From positions 1 to 16,197 of the forward strand of contig PJAB01001225.1 in NCBI GenBank assembly GCA_002887195.1: a DNA stretch of 16,197 nucleotides, read 5' to 3'. Source of the stretch: Chrysochromulina parva (taxonomy: Eukaryota; Haptophyta; Prymnesiales; Chrysochromulinaceae). Positions 1 through 8,176 of the stretch are shown piece by piece. Every line of letters starts with the position of its first letter. Position 1 is the stretch's first letter. The notes under the pieces were generated by a model, which saw only the letters and a list, made by a program, of their open reading frames with translations, made no database searches and was not told the DNA's origin. A program made the position numbers and the translations under genes.

Positions 1-1
1 C

Positions 2-1297
2 TCGGTCGAATCGACACCGAATCCATCAGCTTTCCTGCTTAAGCTCGACTCGCCACTTGAGGATGTCACCACCACAGAAGGGCTGAGGGGGCAGACGTTT
101 TACAAGGGTCGCTGCCCGGCGTCGCTTACCGACGTGCTTGCCTGTGAGGGGGTCGTGTCGGTCTTCGTCGTCGGACAGATGCTCACCATCTCCAAGAACG
201 CAAGGGCCTCGTGGGAGAGCGTGCTGCCGGCAGTCGTCAACTTTCTCGGTGGCCCCGGAGAGGCACTGGCGGCAAGCGGTTCGGTGCGTCCGACCTCTGC
301 AACTGGGACAGTCGAGGTGTCCGTGACAGGTGGCGTGAGCATACGGCTTCAAGTGTCTCAGAAGATGCCCATTCAGGTCGAGGCAGCGGGCTGGTCAGGT
401 GCATGTGAGCCGGTACGTGCGAAGCTCTCGGCGCGCTTTGGCAGCGCCATGGGCCTGCTCATCGAACAGTCGGGCGACGCTTTCTTCAAAGGGCGCGCAT
501 GGTTGTTTCGCGGCCAGCGCTACCCTGAGCTTGACGAACCTCTGGACGCCAGCAGCGACCTGGTAGCGGCCGAGCGTCGCGCGATCGCTGCCGCGCTTGA
601 GGCCGAGCTCGCCGACATTGAGGCGGCGTACCCAGATGACCGGCTGGCGAGCCTGGTGCACGGCTCGAAGTCGGCCGCACGCGCTAGGCTCGAAGCCGGG
701 CGCCAGGACGACGACGACGCCGGGGACGACGCCCTTCTCAGCTTGGAGATGGTGGACGTCCTGGTGGACGAAGACGCGGCGGCCGAGGGCGAGGGCGAGC
801 ATGGGCCGACTGTGGCGCTGCGCCGGCTGGCGGCGTTTGTCGCCACCGGGCGTGGCGCTACGGGGGCGCGGCGCCGCGCGATCGCATACCTGGGCGGCAC
901 AGTGGGGCGGGGCGGGGATGCAGTGTTCAATGTGATCGCCGCGGCCTTCCAGAATGAAAAGGCGGCAGGGCTACGGCGCACAGCTGGCGACGCGCTAAGT
1001 GATTTGGGAGACGAGCGGGCGGTGCCGATCGCAATTGGCGCCCTCGCAGACCCCTCAAAGCTGGTGCGGTGGCGCGCCGCTCGTCTCGTCGGTGAGCTCG
1101 GGGAGGGAGTGGCTGTGGTGGCCGCGCTGAATCAAGCGCAGTTTGAGGAGGAGGCATTCGAATGCGCCTTCGAGATGAAGGATGCGGCGCGCAAGGTGGC
1201 ACTCCGCAACGAGGGAGCCATGGACGGCGGCGGTAAAGGGCCGATGTGGAAGCAGATCCAGGAAGGGCTGGCAGGAGCTGACGGAACCGACGGCTAG
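2..1297 (+). CDS. CvfC/YpgR-like protein: Nfu-type N-terminal domain plus HEAT-like repeats (5' end outside window)
   Basis: The frame is open from base 2 to the TAG at 1295-1297 (431 residues visible) with no ATG before the domain begins, so the start lies upstream. Residues 3-8 hold the ESTPNP signature of Nfu/NifU N-terminal domains. The domain continues through LACEGVVSVFVVGQMLTISK and a WESVLP motif (about residues 45-75). A middle segment with KGRAWLFRGQRYPELDE and AAYPDDRLASL follows (about 163-218). HEAT/PBS-lyase-like repeats come next, including RRTAGDALSDLGD and LVRWRAARLVGELGE (about 325-368). The protein ends with a GPMWKQIQ motif. This order matches the whole length of bacterial 'conserved virulence factor C' (Bacillus YpgR), which is about 375 residues; an Asp-rich linker (about 235-262) is extra. 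The cysteine-pair domain of true Nfu proteins is absent. Biochemical function is unknown in the family; Fe-S or protein scaffolding is inference only, and the virulence name is historical. Family assignment is firm. Confidence 0.88.
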   Translation, partial: SVESTPNPSAFLLKLDSPLEDVTTTEGLRGQTFYKGRCPASLTDVLACEGVVSVFVVGQMLTISKNARASWESVLPAVVNFLGGPGEALAASGSVRPTSATGTVEVSVTGGVSIRLQVSQKMPIQVEAAGWSGACEPVRAKLSARFGSAMGLLIEQSGDAFFKGRAWLFRGQRYPELDEPLDASSDLVAAERRAIAAALEAELADIEAAYPDDRLASLVHGSKSAARARLEAGRQDDDDAGDDALLSLEMVDVLVDEDAAAEGEGEHGPTVALRRLAAFVATGRGATGARRRAIAYLGGTVGRGGDAVFNVIAAAFQNEKAAGLRRTAGDALSDLGDERAVPIAIGALADPSKLVRWRAARLVGELGEGVAVVAALNQAQFEEEAFECAFEMKDAARKVALRNEGAMDGGGKGPMWKQIQEGLAGADGTDG

Positions 1298-1887
1298 CCG
1301 CAGCGGCTGTACAGTAAGGACTAAGCCGTTTCTCCCTGTTCAAGTAGGCGCGGTGTAGCGTGTACGGTGCAGCACGCAGCAGGTCGCGCTGGTCGGCACC
1401 GGGCCGGGCACCTTTCGTTTGTGAAAACTTTTGTTGCTCAAACGTGAAAGAATTAGAATATGGTGGGCACATGCGCATGGGGCGAAACCGCTGCTGATCT
1501 CCCTCCATTGAGTTACGAGCTGAAACTTTCAGAAACAGAATCGAACGTGGACCCCTGGGGACGAAATCCCATACTCAACGCTCAAGTATTGTGTACTTCT
1601 CCGAACAAACCAGCCCCGTCCCCCGAAACCCAAACCGCGCCTATTCCGCTAATAGGACGTTGCACGTTCAGGAGGCCTGTGAGAGAAGGGAACGTGGGAA
1701 CCGGGGGGATGCGGGGGCGAAAGCGTGCCCCCAGCGGCCCCCAGGGAGACTGGTAGGAACCAGGGACCCTTCCCCACCCGGGGGCCTTGGCAGTCATTGC
1801 GTTGGTTACATGTACTGTAGGGCTTATTTACCTAGTCTAAAGAGTGCGAACTGACGGAGGTACCCGTTAAACACGCGGTTTCCCCCC
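1298..1887. other. Spacer between converging genes, no gene seen
   Basis: This 590-base stretch separates the stops of the CvfC-like gene (plus) and the PDZ gene (minus), so it should hold both 3' untranslated regions. Short open frames on both strands show neither third-position bias nor recognisable motifs. It is AT-richer near 1420-1550 and then carries G and C runs. One small hairpin (gggggc at 1713-1718 pairing with gccccc at 1727-1732) is visible. I see no tRNA and no clear polyadenylation signal. Confidence 0.6.
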
Positions 1888-2919
1888 TCACGCTTCACGC
1901 CTCTTTGCGTCCTCAACCTCATCGCTTGCTCCTGCTGCCGGATCCATCTCGAAGGTGACAATCGTGGCGTCCTTCAAGAGCGCGGCCAAATCAGTTGTGG
2001 AACTCACCGGCTGTCCGTTGATCGCCGCCACGCGATCACCCAAGTGCAGCCGCCCCGAGCGCATCGCCGGTGTGTCCTTGCCAATCGCCTTGATCACCAC
2101 CTTGTCGGCGTCCTCGAAGCCGAGGCCCAGGCCAAAGCCTTGGTCACGGGGCAACCTTCGTAGCGTGACTCGCAGCCCTCGTCCCGAGGTCTCACTCACC
2201 GGAGAATGAGCCGGAGATTGAACCCGAGATTGAACCCGAGATCCGGTGAGTGAGGGCCATTGTGCTGCTGCTTGACCCTCTCCTGCATCAGACGCCTGCA
2301 TGAGTGCCAGCTGCTCCAAGTGCTGGTCGCGCTCTTGTACGAGCGCAGCGATCTGCACCTTGAGGTCTCGGTAGTGATGGCGGTCTCGCATCATGGCGGC
2401 GAACGCCACTTGGCTCGCCTCCTCGAGGCCGCGGCAGCGCCATTCGTAATCAGCCTGCTGCTTCAACAAGGATTGATCCGCAGCTTCGCGCGACTTGGCC
2501 AGCTCTTGCCTTGTCGCCGCGTGTGCAACGCGCTCGTTGTCAAGCTTCTCAGAGACGGCTGAAACTGCCTTGGCCACAAAAGTCTTGGGATCGCCAGTGA
2601 TCGCACGCAACAGTACCAAGACCACTAGCGTCAATGCGACACCGACGGCGACGCCAATCAGCCCGACCACCCATTCCTGAAAGGTGCCCACTTCCTCGAC
2701 CAGAAGCACCATCTGCGGCGGCGGAGGAGAAGGTGACGGCGGAGGAGGGGTGTCTTCAAATAGTCCGTCCATCCCGCTACCCGTCTCGTTCGAAGACAGA
2801 CGTCGACTGTCCATCCACGTCTCTTCCACCAAATGTCCGTCCCCTGTGTGACAGGGAGTGCCCAGAGGCAGCAGAAAGACGGCCAAGAGCCGCATTCCGT
2901 GCCGGATGGCCGGCGGCAT
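1888..2919 (-). CDS. Single-pass membrane protein with coiled coil and C-terminal PDZ domain
   Basis: The frame is open from 3039, but I place the start at the ATG at 2919 (MPPAIRHGMRLLAV; 343 residues) because it directly begins a secretory leader (MRLLAVFLLPLG). The codons before it look like leader RNA; the ATG at 2895 is an alternative. From 2919, a short Ser/Asn-rich segment with an NET sequon (about residue 44) is followed by a Pro-rich stretch (57-69). A strong membrane span (about 83-107, VVGLIGVAVGVALTLVVLVL) comes next. A charged helical or coiled-coil region (about 115-210), a Gln/Ser repeat and a PDZ domain (about 248-326) complete it. The PDZ shows the carboxylate-binding loop GFGLGLGF and the LGDRVAAINGQPV segment. 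Leader plus one span predicts an outside N-terminus and a cytosolic coil and PDZ, which would bind C-terminal tails of partner proteins. It is transcribed toward the CvfC-like gene. PDZ identity is firm; partner and role are unknown. Confidence 0.85.
   Translation of the reverse strand: MPPAIRHGMRLLAVFLLPLGTPCHTGDGHLVEETWMDSRRLSSNETGSGMDGLFEDTPPPPSPSPPPPQMVLLVEEVGTFQEWVVGLIGVAVGVALTLVVLVLLRAITGDPKTFVAKAVSAVSEKLDNERVAHAATRQELAKSREAADQSLLKQQADYEWRCRGLEEASQVAFAAMMRDRHHYRDLKVQIAALVQERDQHLEQLALMQASDAGEGQAAAQWPSLTGSRVQSRVQSPAHSPVSETSGRGLRVTLRRLPRDQGFGLGLGFEDADKVVIKAIGKDTPAMRSGRLHLGDRVAAINGQPVSSTTDLAALLKDATIVTFEMDPAAGASDEVEDAKRREA
2191..2254. repeat. Inverted repeat enclosing a 12-bp tandem repeat, inside the PDZ gene
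   Basis: Arms at 2191-2203 (ctcactcaccgga) and 2242-2254 are perfect 13-bp inverted copies. The 38-base loop holds the unit gagattgaaccc at 2214-2225 and 2226-2237, plus a partial third copy. It encodes the RVQSRVQSPAHSP linker just before the PDZ domain. The minus strand reads ccGGTGAGTGAG at the 2191-2203 arm, which resembles a 5' splice site, although the frame stays open through it. Confidence 0.8.
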
Positions 2920-2985
2920 CGCTCGAGCGTGCGGCGGCGGGTGTATGAGAAGAAGTGCAGAGTTCAGTGCAGAGAAGAAGTTTTT

Positions 2986-3027
2986 GGGGCGCTGTACTGA
3001 GCCAAGTCTCGGGGCGCTGTACTGAGC
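2986..3027. repeat. Direct repeat upstream of the PDZ gene
   Basis: The 17-mer ggggcgctgtactgagc occurs at 2986-3002 and 3011-3027, a 25-base period. It lies 67-108 bases upstream of the chosen PDZ start, in the likely promoter or 5' untranslated region, and may be a duplicated regulatory element. Nothing further is recognisable. Confidence 0.75.
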
Positions 3028-3073
3028 GTTTGTACCCAATGCTTAGGACCTTAGGTCCGCTAAAGTGCACGTT

Positions 3074-3445
3074 CTAGTGCCCCAACTCAAAACACACGAC
3101 ACTCTCGACTACGCCCTGACCTCCTCGAGCGCAGTCGAGGGCGAAGCCCACCTCAGCTCGGAGGACGTAGTACAGGTCTTCGGCCCCGACCTTCGGCGGC
3201 GTCTTACTCAGAATGAACGTAGGCATGCGCTCGGCCACACGAGTCGAGAACGCAGCGTAGCCTGGCAGCGGCGAGGAGAAGGAGGAGGGATGCGTCGAAG
3301 AGCTTGGCGTCCTCGTCACGGGCGATGCGGCCTCGGCGCATGCTCCCAGTGAGCGTTCTGGTTGCATGCTCCCAGAAGCATGCGCGCGTCCAGTCAGCGT
3401 CATCCATTCCTCAGCCTCGACAATCCCATCGCCATTTGGGTCAGG
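3074..3445 (-). CDS. Candidate C-terminal continuation of the kelch/EF-hand gene beyond an in-frame TGA
   Basis: In the same frame as the kelch gene, directly after the TGA at 3446-3448, the codons at 3442-3407 spell the EF-hand loop DPNGDGIVEAEE, followed by WMTLTG. The helix before the loop is supplied by the last residues upstream of the stop (LARIFDVLRQCFDLI). The frame then runs open for about 110 codons to a TAG at 3074-3076. The first part is Ser/Pro-rich, but the end (MPTFILSKTPPKVGAEDLYY, then AEVGFALD) looks like real protein. A second frame (3204-3407, with GRIARDEDAKLFDASLLLLL) has better third-position C bias between about 3330 and 3240, so a frameshift or splice could join the two. 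I infer a broken or read-through 3' end. Existence of the EF-hand motif is certain; its expression is not. Confidence 0.4.
   Translation of the reverse strand, partial: PDPNGDGIVEAEEWMTLTGRAHASGSMQPERSLGACAEAASPVTRTPSSSTHPSSFSSPLPGYAAFSTRVAERMPTFILSKTPPKVGAEDLYYVLRAEVGFALDCARGGQGVVESVVCFELGH
3338..3375. repeat. Direct repeat gcatgctcccag
   Basis: The 12-mer gcatgctcccag occurs at 3338-3349 and 3364-3375, 26 bases apart. The second copy runs into gaagcatgc, giving a near-palindrome. The offset of 26 is not a multiple of three. A duplication here would therefore shift frame, which fits the change of best-looking frame at this point in the 3' part of the kelch gene. Confidence 0.7.
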
Positions 3446-3458
3446 TCAGATCAGGTCA
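3439..3458. repeat. Pentanucleotide tandem repeat carrying the TGA that interrupts an EF-hand
   Basis: Four adjacent units of ggtca (the third is gatca) occupy 3439-3458. On the minus strand these are TGACC TGATC TGACC TGACC. The in-frame TGA at 3446-3448 lies inside the array. Six extra bases (TGA CCT) separate the E-helix residue Ile from the first Asp of the calcium loop. Confidence 0.85.
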
Positions 3459-4898
3459 AAGCACTGCCTCAAGACGTCGAAGATCCTCGCCAACTTCAGC
3501 CGCTGGCTCATGCCTTTAGCCTCCTTGAGCTTGCCCGCGAGCTCAGCGGCAATGCCCGCGAGCTCGCGAGCGTCGTCTTGGCCAGCCGTGCTAAGCAGCG
3601 GCGGCGTCTTGAGCGGCGGCCGCTGCTCGGCACGGCGCTCGGCCTGCTTACGCCCTGCGGAGCTGAAGCGATGCGAACGCGAGCTCGGGCGTGAGGTGGG
3701 CGAGGGTGGCGCGCTGCCATAGTCGGCCGCCCGCGCGTCGAACGCGGCAGCATCTTTGGCCCGCTCTTCGGCCGCCTGGTTGGCCCGTGCGGAGGCGATG
3801 GCCGCCTCCCCTTCCTCCTCCAGGGCCTCGCTGATGAGACGACGCACGGTGCCCTTGAGCTGCGAGCGCAGCCGCGCTGTGTGCTCCTCCTCGCGCTGCT
3901 TGAGTACCGCCTCGAGCTCGCGGTGCAGATCGAGTGCCTCGGCCTCGGAGCGCGTGCGCAGCTCATTCATCATCAGCAGCTCGTGACTCGGCTGCTGCGC
4001 CGACGCCGACGCCACCGGCGCCGTGGACGCCGTGGACGGCGTGGACGGCGTGGACGAGGGAAGGGCGGCTGCCCCGACTTTTGGCTTGAGGCCAAGGAAA
4101 GGTGGCGCAGCAGCCGGCTTGGGTGCGACTGGCGGCTTGCCGTGCTCACTCATCTTCTGCTTAAGCAGCTGCTGGAAGTACAGCTCGTTGGCTAATCGCG
4201 CCTCGACTCGTCGGCGCGCGGCGGCGGACTGCTCGATGGCACGGCGCACCGCCGCCTCCTCCGCATCGAGCTGAATGAGCTTGCGCTCGAGCTTACGCAG
4301 CCGTGTCCCCTCCGACGGCTCAGCAGCAGCAGTGCTGCCGGTGCTGCCCGTACTGCTGCCCGCCTTGGGCCCACCCGCCTTGCCGGCGCTCAGGACGGCG
4401 CCTCCACTGCTGCGCGTCTTCGCCACGGAGAGGATGCCTGCCCACTTGCCGCGGCTGGCCTCCCGTTTCGAGATGACTGCGCGGGCGGCGAGCTTGAGGG
4501 CATCATCGTACGAGAGCACGGGCGCCGTCGAGGGCGCCGTCCCGGGCGCCGTCCCGGGCGCCGTCCCGGGCGCCGTCGAGGGCGCCGTCGCGGGCGCCAT
4601 CACGGGCGCCGTCACTGGCGCCTTCACTCCCGTCGCCGCCGCCGCCGCCCCAGCGCTCTTGCCAAACGCACCGAGCAGGCCGCCACCCGCACCGGCGCCC
4701 GCACCGGTGCCACTCTCGAGGCCGGTGAGGGAGAGCTGGTCGAGAGACAGGAGCAGATGCGCGGTGTACTCGTTCAGTTGCTTCTCGCGCCGTGCGGCGA
4801 CTCGACCCGATGGCGCCGCGCTCGACACAGCGCTCGACCTGTCCTTGAGGGATGCCGTCGATGCCGGGCCGAAGGGATCGTCTTCAGCCTGCAGATGG

Positions 4899-4936
<38 letters not shown>

Positions 4937-7900
4937 CGCGTGGGCTGCCTGCAAGAAGCTCCAGAACCTTTTGAACTCGTCGATCTGCAGCTCGCCGTCG
5001 CCACTCGCATCAACGATGCCAACGGCACGCGAAACATCGTCCTCGGAGACGCTCTTGCTCAGCATCCTCCGTAGCTCCTCCACCGAGATGCTCCCGCCGC
5101 CGTCCTTGTCGAGCATCCCGAAGGCCTCGAGGTGGCCCATCGAGATGTGCACCTGGGGCTCGTCGGCCTTTTTACCTCGAGCGGACTGCGGCGCATTCGG
5201 GTCAGCCTCCGGATGCATCACTCGCTGCTCGCACTGGCCCCACTGCCGGAGCGCCTGGGCCAAGCGCCGCGCGTGGCCGATGACGTCGGCATTGGCGGCG
5301 AGCGCCTCGTCGCGTGCGCCGCGCGCGCCGTCCGTCGCAATGGAGATACGCGTCAGCTCATCGAGCCGGCTCTGCTGACGCTCACGATACTTGACCTCCT
5401 CAGCCCTCATCCCTTCTTCAAAATGGGCCAGCTTGAGCTTCAGAGCGCTCAGCTCGAGCCGCGCGCCTTGCAGCCGCTCGTACAGGGCGCCGCGCGAGTG
5501 CGCCGCCGCGTTCAGCGCCGCGCACAGGCCTGACCCATCCTCGTCCGCACCGAAGTCGGCGCTCGAGTCGGCGGCTGCGAGCGACAGCTGCGGGAGCGAC
5601 AGCTGCGTGCGCTGCAGCGTGGTCGAGGAGTTCGAGATGCATGAGGCGCCCGAGGCAGCTCGCTTCAGGGGGCCATCGGCGCCAGCCGAGCTGAGGACGC
5701 CTCGATTCCCCACAGCCGAGCTGAGGACACCTCGATTCCCCACAGGATTCGCGGCGGCTGAGCCAAGCTGCAGAAGTGAGGCCGTCTCAGCCGCCTCACG
5801 CAGCCACGTGTCCGCCGCCGACTTGATCTGCGATGTGAGTCGGAATCTCGCCTCGTGCTCAAGCACGATCGCCTCCTCCGCATCGAGCTTGCGCTCTATC
5901 GTCGTCAGCACCTGCTGCAGCTCCTTGGGAGTGACGATGTGGCCTGCCTCGAGGGTCACGCGCACGGCGGCGGCGTGCTTTTCGCGCGCGCTCAGCCGAG
6001 CGCGCAGGCGGCGTATGTGCTCGGCGGCCATTGCGGCAAGGGTCTGCTGCTGCTGCGCCGTCGCCGCCTCCGCCTCCGCCTGCGCGCTCAGCCGTTGGAG
6101 CTCGTCGGCGAGATGCTCGGCTTCCTCTCGCAGCCAGGCCGAGGCGGTCGTCGAGCGATCAATCGTCTCCTCGAGCATCAGCCCCAGGGCTGACTCCTCC
6201 TCAGCAAGCGCCGCAGCCGCGGCCGCTGCAGCCGCGGCCGCCTCCGCCTCGGCCTTCTCCAGCGCCACTTCCATCTCGGCCATCGTTTGGAAGGTGCCGA
6301 CAACGCCAACGGAGGCAGCCGTGGGGGCGCCCACCACGGCGCCCGCTACGCCAGCAGGCGCGGTCTTGCCGTTCGCGCCGCGCGACGTGTCATCCTCATC
6401 GTCGCTCTCTTCTTCGGGAGCGTCCTTCTCGGGTGCCGGTAGGTCCGCAGCATAGCCCGTCGAGAGCGCGATGATGGCGTCCGCAATCGAGCGCACCGCC
6501 CGGCGCTTGGCCTTCGCTTCCTCGTCCATACCCTCCGCCACCTCATCCGCCGCCACCTCATCCGCCTCGATCGACTCGGGCGCCGTGTCGGGCGCCGTTC
6601 GGAGCGCCGTGTCGAGCTCCTCGAAGGGATGCTCGAGCTCGAGGGAGCTGCGTCGGCTGAGCGTGGATTCAGCCTCCGGTGCGGCCGGCGGCGGCAGCGG
6701 CGGCGGCTCGGGCAGCAGCGCCGGCAGCCGCAGCAGCGTGCTACGATTATCCGCGTAGCCGGCCTCGCCATACCCCCCAAAGATCATGAGCAGCGGCCCT
6801 TTGCCGAACGGCTCCGCGGAGGGCGCCTTCTTGCCTTTCTTCGGAGGGACCGGCGCGCCGTCCAGGGCGCAGAGGCTGTGTGAATAGCGCACGAACAGCG
6901 CGCGGATCGCCTCTGGGGTTGGCCGTGCATCGGCCGGCGTCGCCGCATGCGGGCTGGGCAGAGCGAGCGGTGCCCAGCAAAGCGAGGGTAGATGCAGTAC
7001 GAACAGGTCGCCGTGCAGCTTGCCGCCGTCCTGCCCTCCGTGCACGAGCATCGCGCGCGCGGGCCAGACGAGGCCGTCGGCCGAGCCAACCAGCAGCGCT
7101 GCGTGCGCGTAGCGCGGCGCAGGCGGGCGGCCGAGGGCCTGCAGAGGCGCCGCGTCGATCGTCTCCGAGTCGAAGCTCACGAGCGCATCGCTCGCGACGT
7201 GGAGTGTGCCTTGGGCGCAGCGTCCTCCGAAGAGAATGACGCGCTTGCCCTCGACGCACGCGGAGTGCGCGTAACGCTCGAGCAACGCACACAGCTCCTC
7301 CATGCTCGCGCGCACACGCTGCTCCTCTCGCTGCGTCGCCTCCCGCGTCGCATCCGAGCCGTTGCCCGCGCGCCGAGCCATGCGAATCGCCATCTCCGAG
7401 ACCACCGGCGGGTTTGCCTTCACCTTCGCCTCGGCAGACGCGGTGAGCGCATGCATGCCACTCTTCCAACGGGCGATGCCGTCCGCCGTCATGTGCAGCA
7501 GATGCACGCAGTCGTCGCGTCGCGGGATGCTGCCGCTGCGCACGCCGCCGAGCACGACCACCCGAAAGGCGCCATTGCCGAGGTCGACGGCAGAGAGCGA
7601 GTGGTGCATGCGCGGCGTCGGCGGCATGCCCTCCTCGGCGATGACGGGCGCCGCGAACTCGTCACGTAGTCGGATGAGCCACGTATCGTTGATGCACTCC
7701 GACCGGCCGCCGTCGCGGCCACCGTCGTTGGCCTTCTCGCCGCCGAAGATGATGATCTGCTGCGTCGCCTCGTGCAGTGCCGCGCCATGGTAGCAGCGCT
7801 TCGGCACGTTACTCACCTTGAGCACCTGCCAGGCGATGCTCGTCAATGCACCCTGGATCTGCGGCGTCGACGAGCACTCGACGCAGTCCCCTTGAGCACC

Positions 7901-8176
7901 AAATCCGGGCCGCAAGCCACCGAAGAGCAAGGCCGTATGCCGCTCGCGAGAGTAGAAGCACGTGTGGCCCTCGCGCGCCCCTGGCGCCCAGAGTGCCTGG
8001 ACGAGTGAAATCGTCGGCTCTTCTGGGAGCTCGTCCTGTGCAGATTGAGCCGCGATCGGCGCGGCAGCCGCTGGAGCGGCGGCGGGAGCGGCGGTTGGAG
8101 AGGCGGCTAACGGAGCGGCGACCGGCTTGGCGGCGGCTGGAGCGCTGACCGACTTGGCGAGCAGAGCGCTCGACAT
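3446..8176 (-). CDS. Kelch-propeller / EF-hand / coiled-coil protein
   Basis: This is a 1,576-codon frame without introns. I choose the ATG at 8176 (MSSALLAKS); ATGs at 8254 and 8323 are in frame but sit in the promoter region. Residues about 10-50 are Ala/Pro-rich. Six kelch blades follow between about 70 and 480, marked by HTALLFGG, QQIIIFGGE, FRVVVLGGV, KRVILFGGR, RAMLVHGGQDGG and LLMIFGGYGE, with YHGAAL/YAHSAC/RYSHSL strands. An acidic linker and Ala/Glu/Gln-rich coiled coils span about 630-800 and 890-980. Two EF-hand loops, DKDGGGSISVEE (1023-1034) and DASGDGELQIDE (1056-1067), have all ligand positions filled. After 11 CAG codons and an Ala/Pro/Thr minisatellite comes a second coiled-coil region (about 1290-1500). 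The frame ends at TGA 3446-3448 at the base of a third EF-hand. Likely a cytosolic calcium-responsive scaffold; no catalytic domain seen. It is head-to-head with the condensin-like gene. Confidence 0.9.
4521..4628. repeat. 12-bp coding minisatellite, nine units
   Basis: Nine head-to-tail units of ggcgcc(g/a/t)tc plus three variable bases start at 4521, 4533, 4545, 4557, 4569, 4581, 4593, 4605 and 4617. Units 2-4 are identical. On the minus strand they encode a Thr-Ala-Pro-x chain (x is Gly, Ser, Val or similar) in a low-complexity linker of the kelch gene. Keeping a multiple of three makes length change harmless to the frame. Confidence 0.92.
4901..4933. repeat. CTG/CAG microsatellite, 11 units (polyglutamine)
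   Basis: Eleven uninterrupted ctg triplets on the plus strand are CAG codons of the kelch gene and give 11 consecutive glutamines shortly after the second EF-hand. It is flanked by AAG (Lys) and CCC (Pro). An uninterrupted triplet tract is expected to vary in length between strains. Confidence 0.95.
5684..5743. repeat. 30-bp tandem duplication with a synonymous difference
   Basis: Two adjacent 30-base units (5684-5713 and 5714-5743) differ at a single base (g at 5699, a at 5729). On the minus strand they encode two identical ten-residue copies of VGNRGVLSSA in the kelch gene. The only change is GGC to GGT (both Gly), so this looks like a recent in-frame duplication. Confidence 0.92.

Noticed and set aside
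1526..1560. Possible tRNA (minus-strand gttcgattc resembles a T-loop)
   Set aside because: The flanking bases do not form a T stem, and no matching acceptor, D or anticodon arms are present.
2777..3070. Minus-strand frame upstream of and overlapping the PDZ gene
   Set aside because: It begins at a non-ATG codon, overlaps the PDZ leader in another frame and has no recognisable content.
3446..3448. Selenocysteine recoding of the TGA
   Set aside because: The position corresponds to inserted bases before an EF-hand loop, not to a redox-active cysteine site, and no SECIS-like hairpin was evident downstream.
4521..4933. CRISPR-like array
   Set aside because: Units are adjacent 12-bp or 3-bp coding repeats without spacers.
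4275..6455. Long plus-strand open frames (4275-5378, 367 codons; 5391-6455, 354 codons) opposite the kelch gene
   Set aside because: They are Ser/Ala/Arg-rich mirror readings of a GC-biased gene with repeats and coiled coils, show no domain motifs, and the minus frame has clear kelch and EF-hand signatures.
6747..7669. Overlapping frames 6747-7469 (minus) and 6992-7669 (plus)
   Set aside because: Both are Arg/Ala/His-rich shadows of the kelch propeller and break its FGG motifs; no independent signature.
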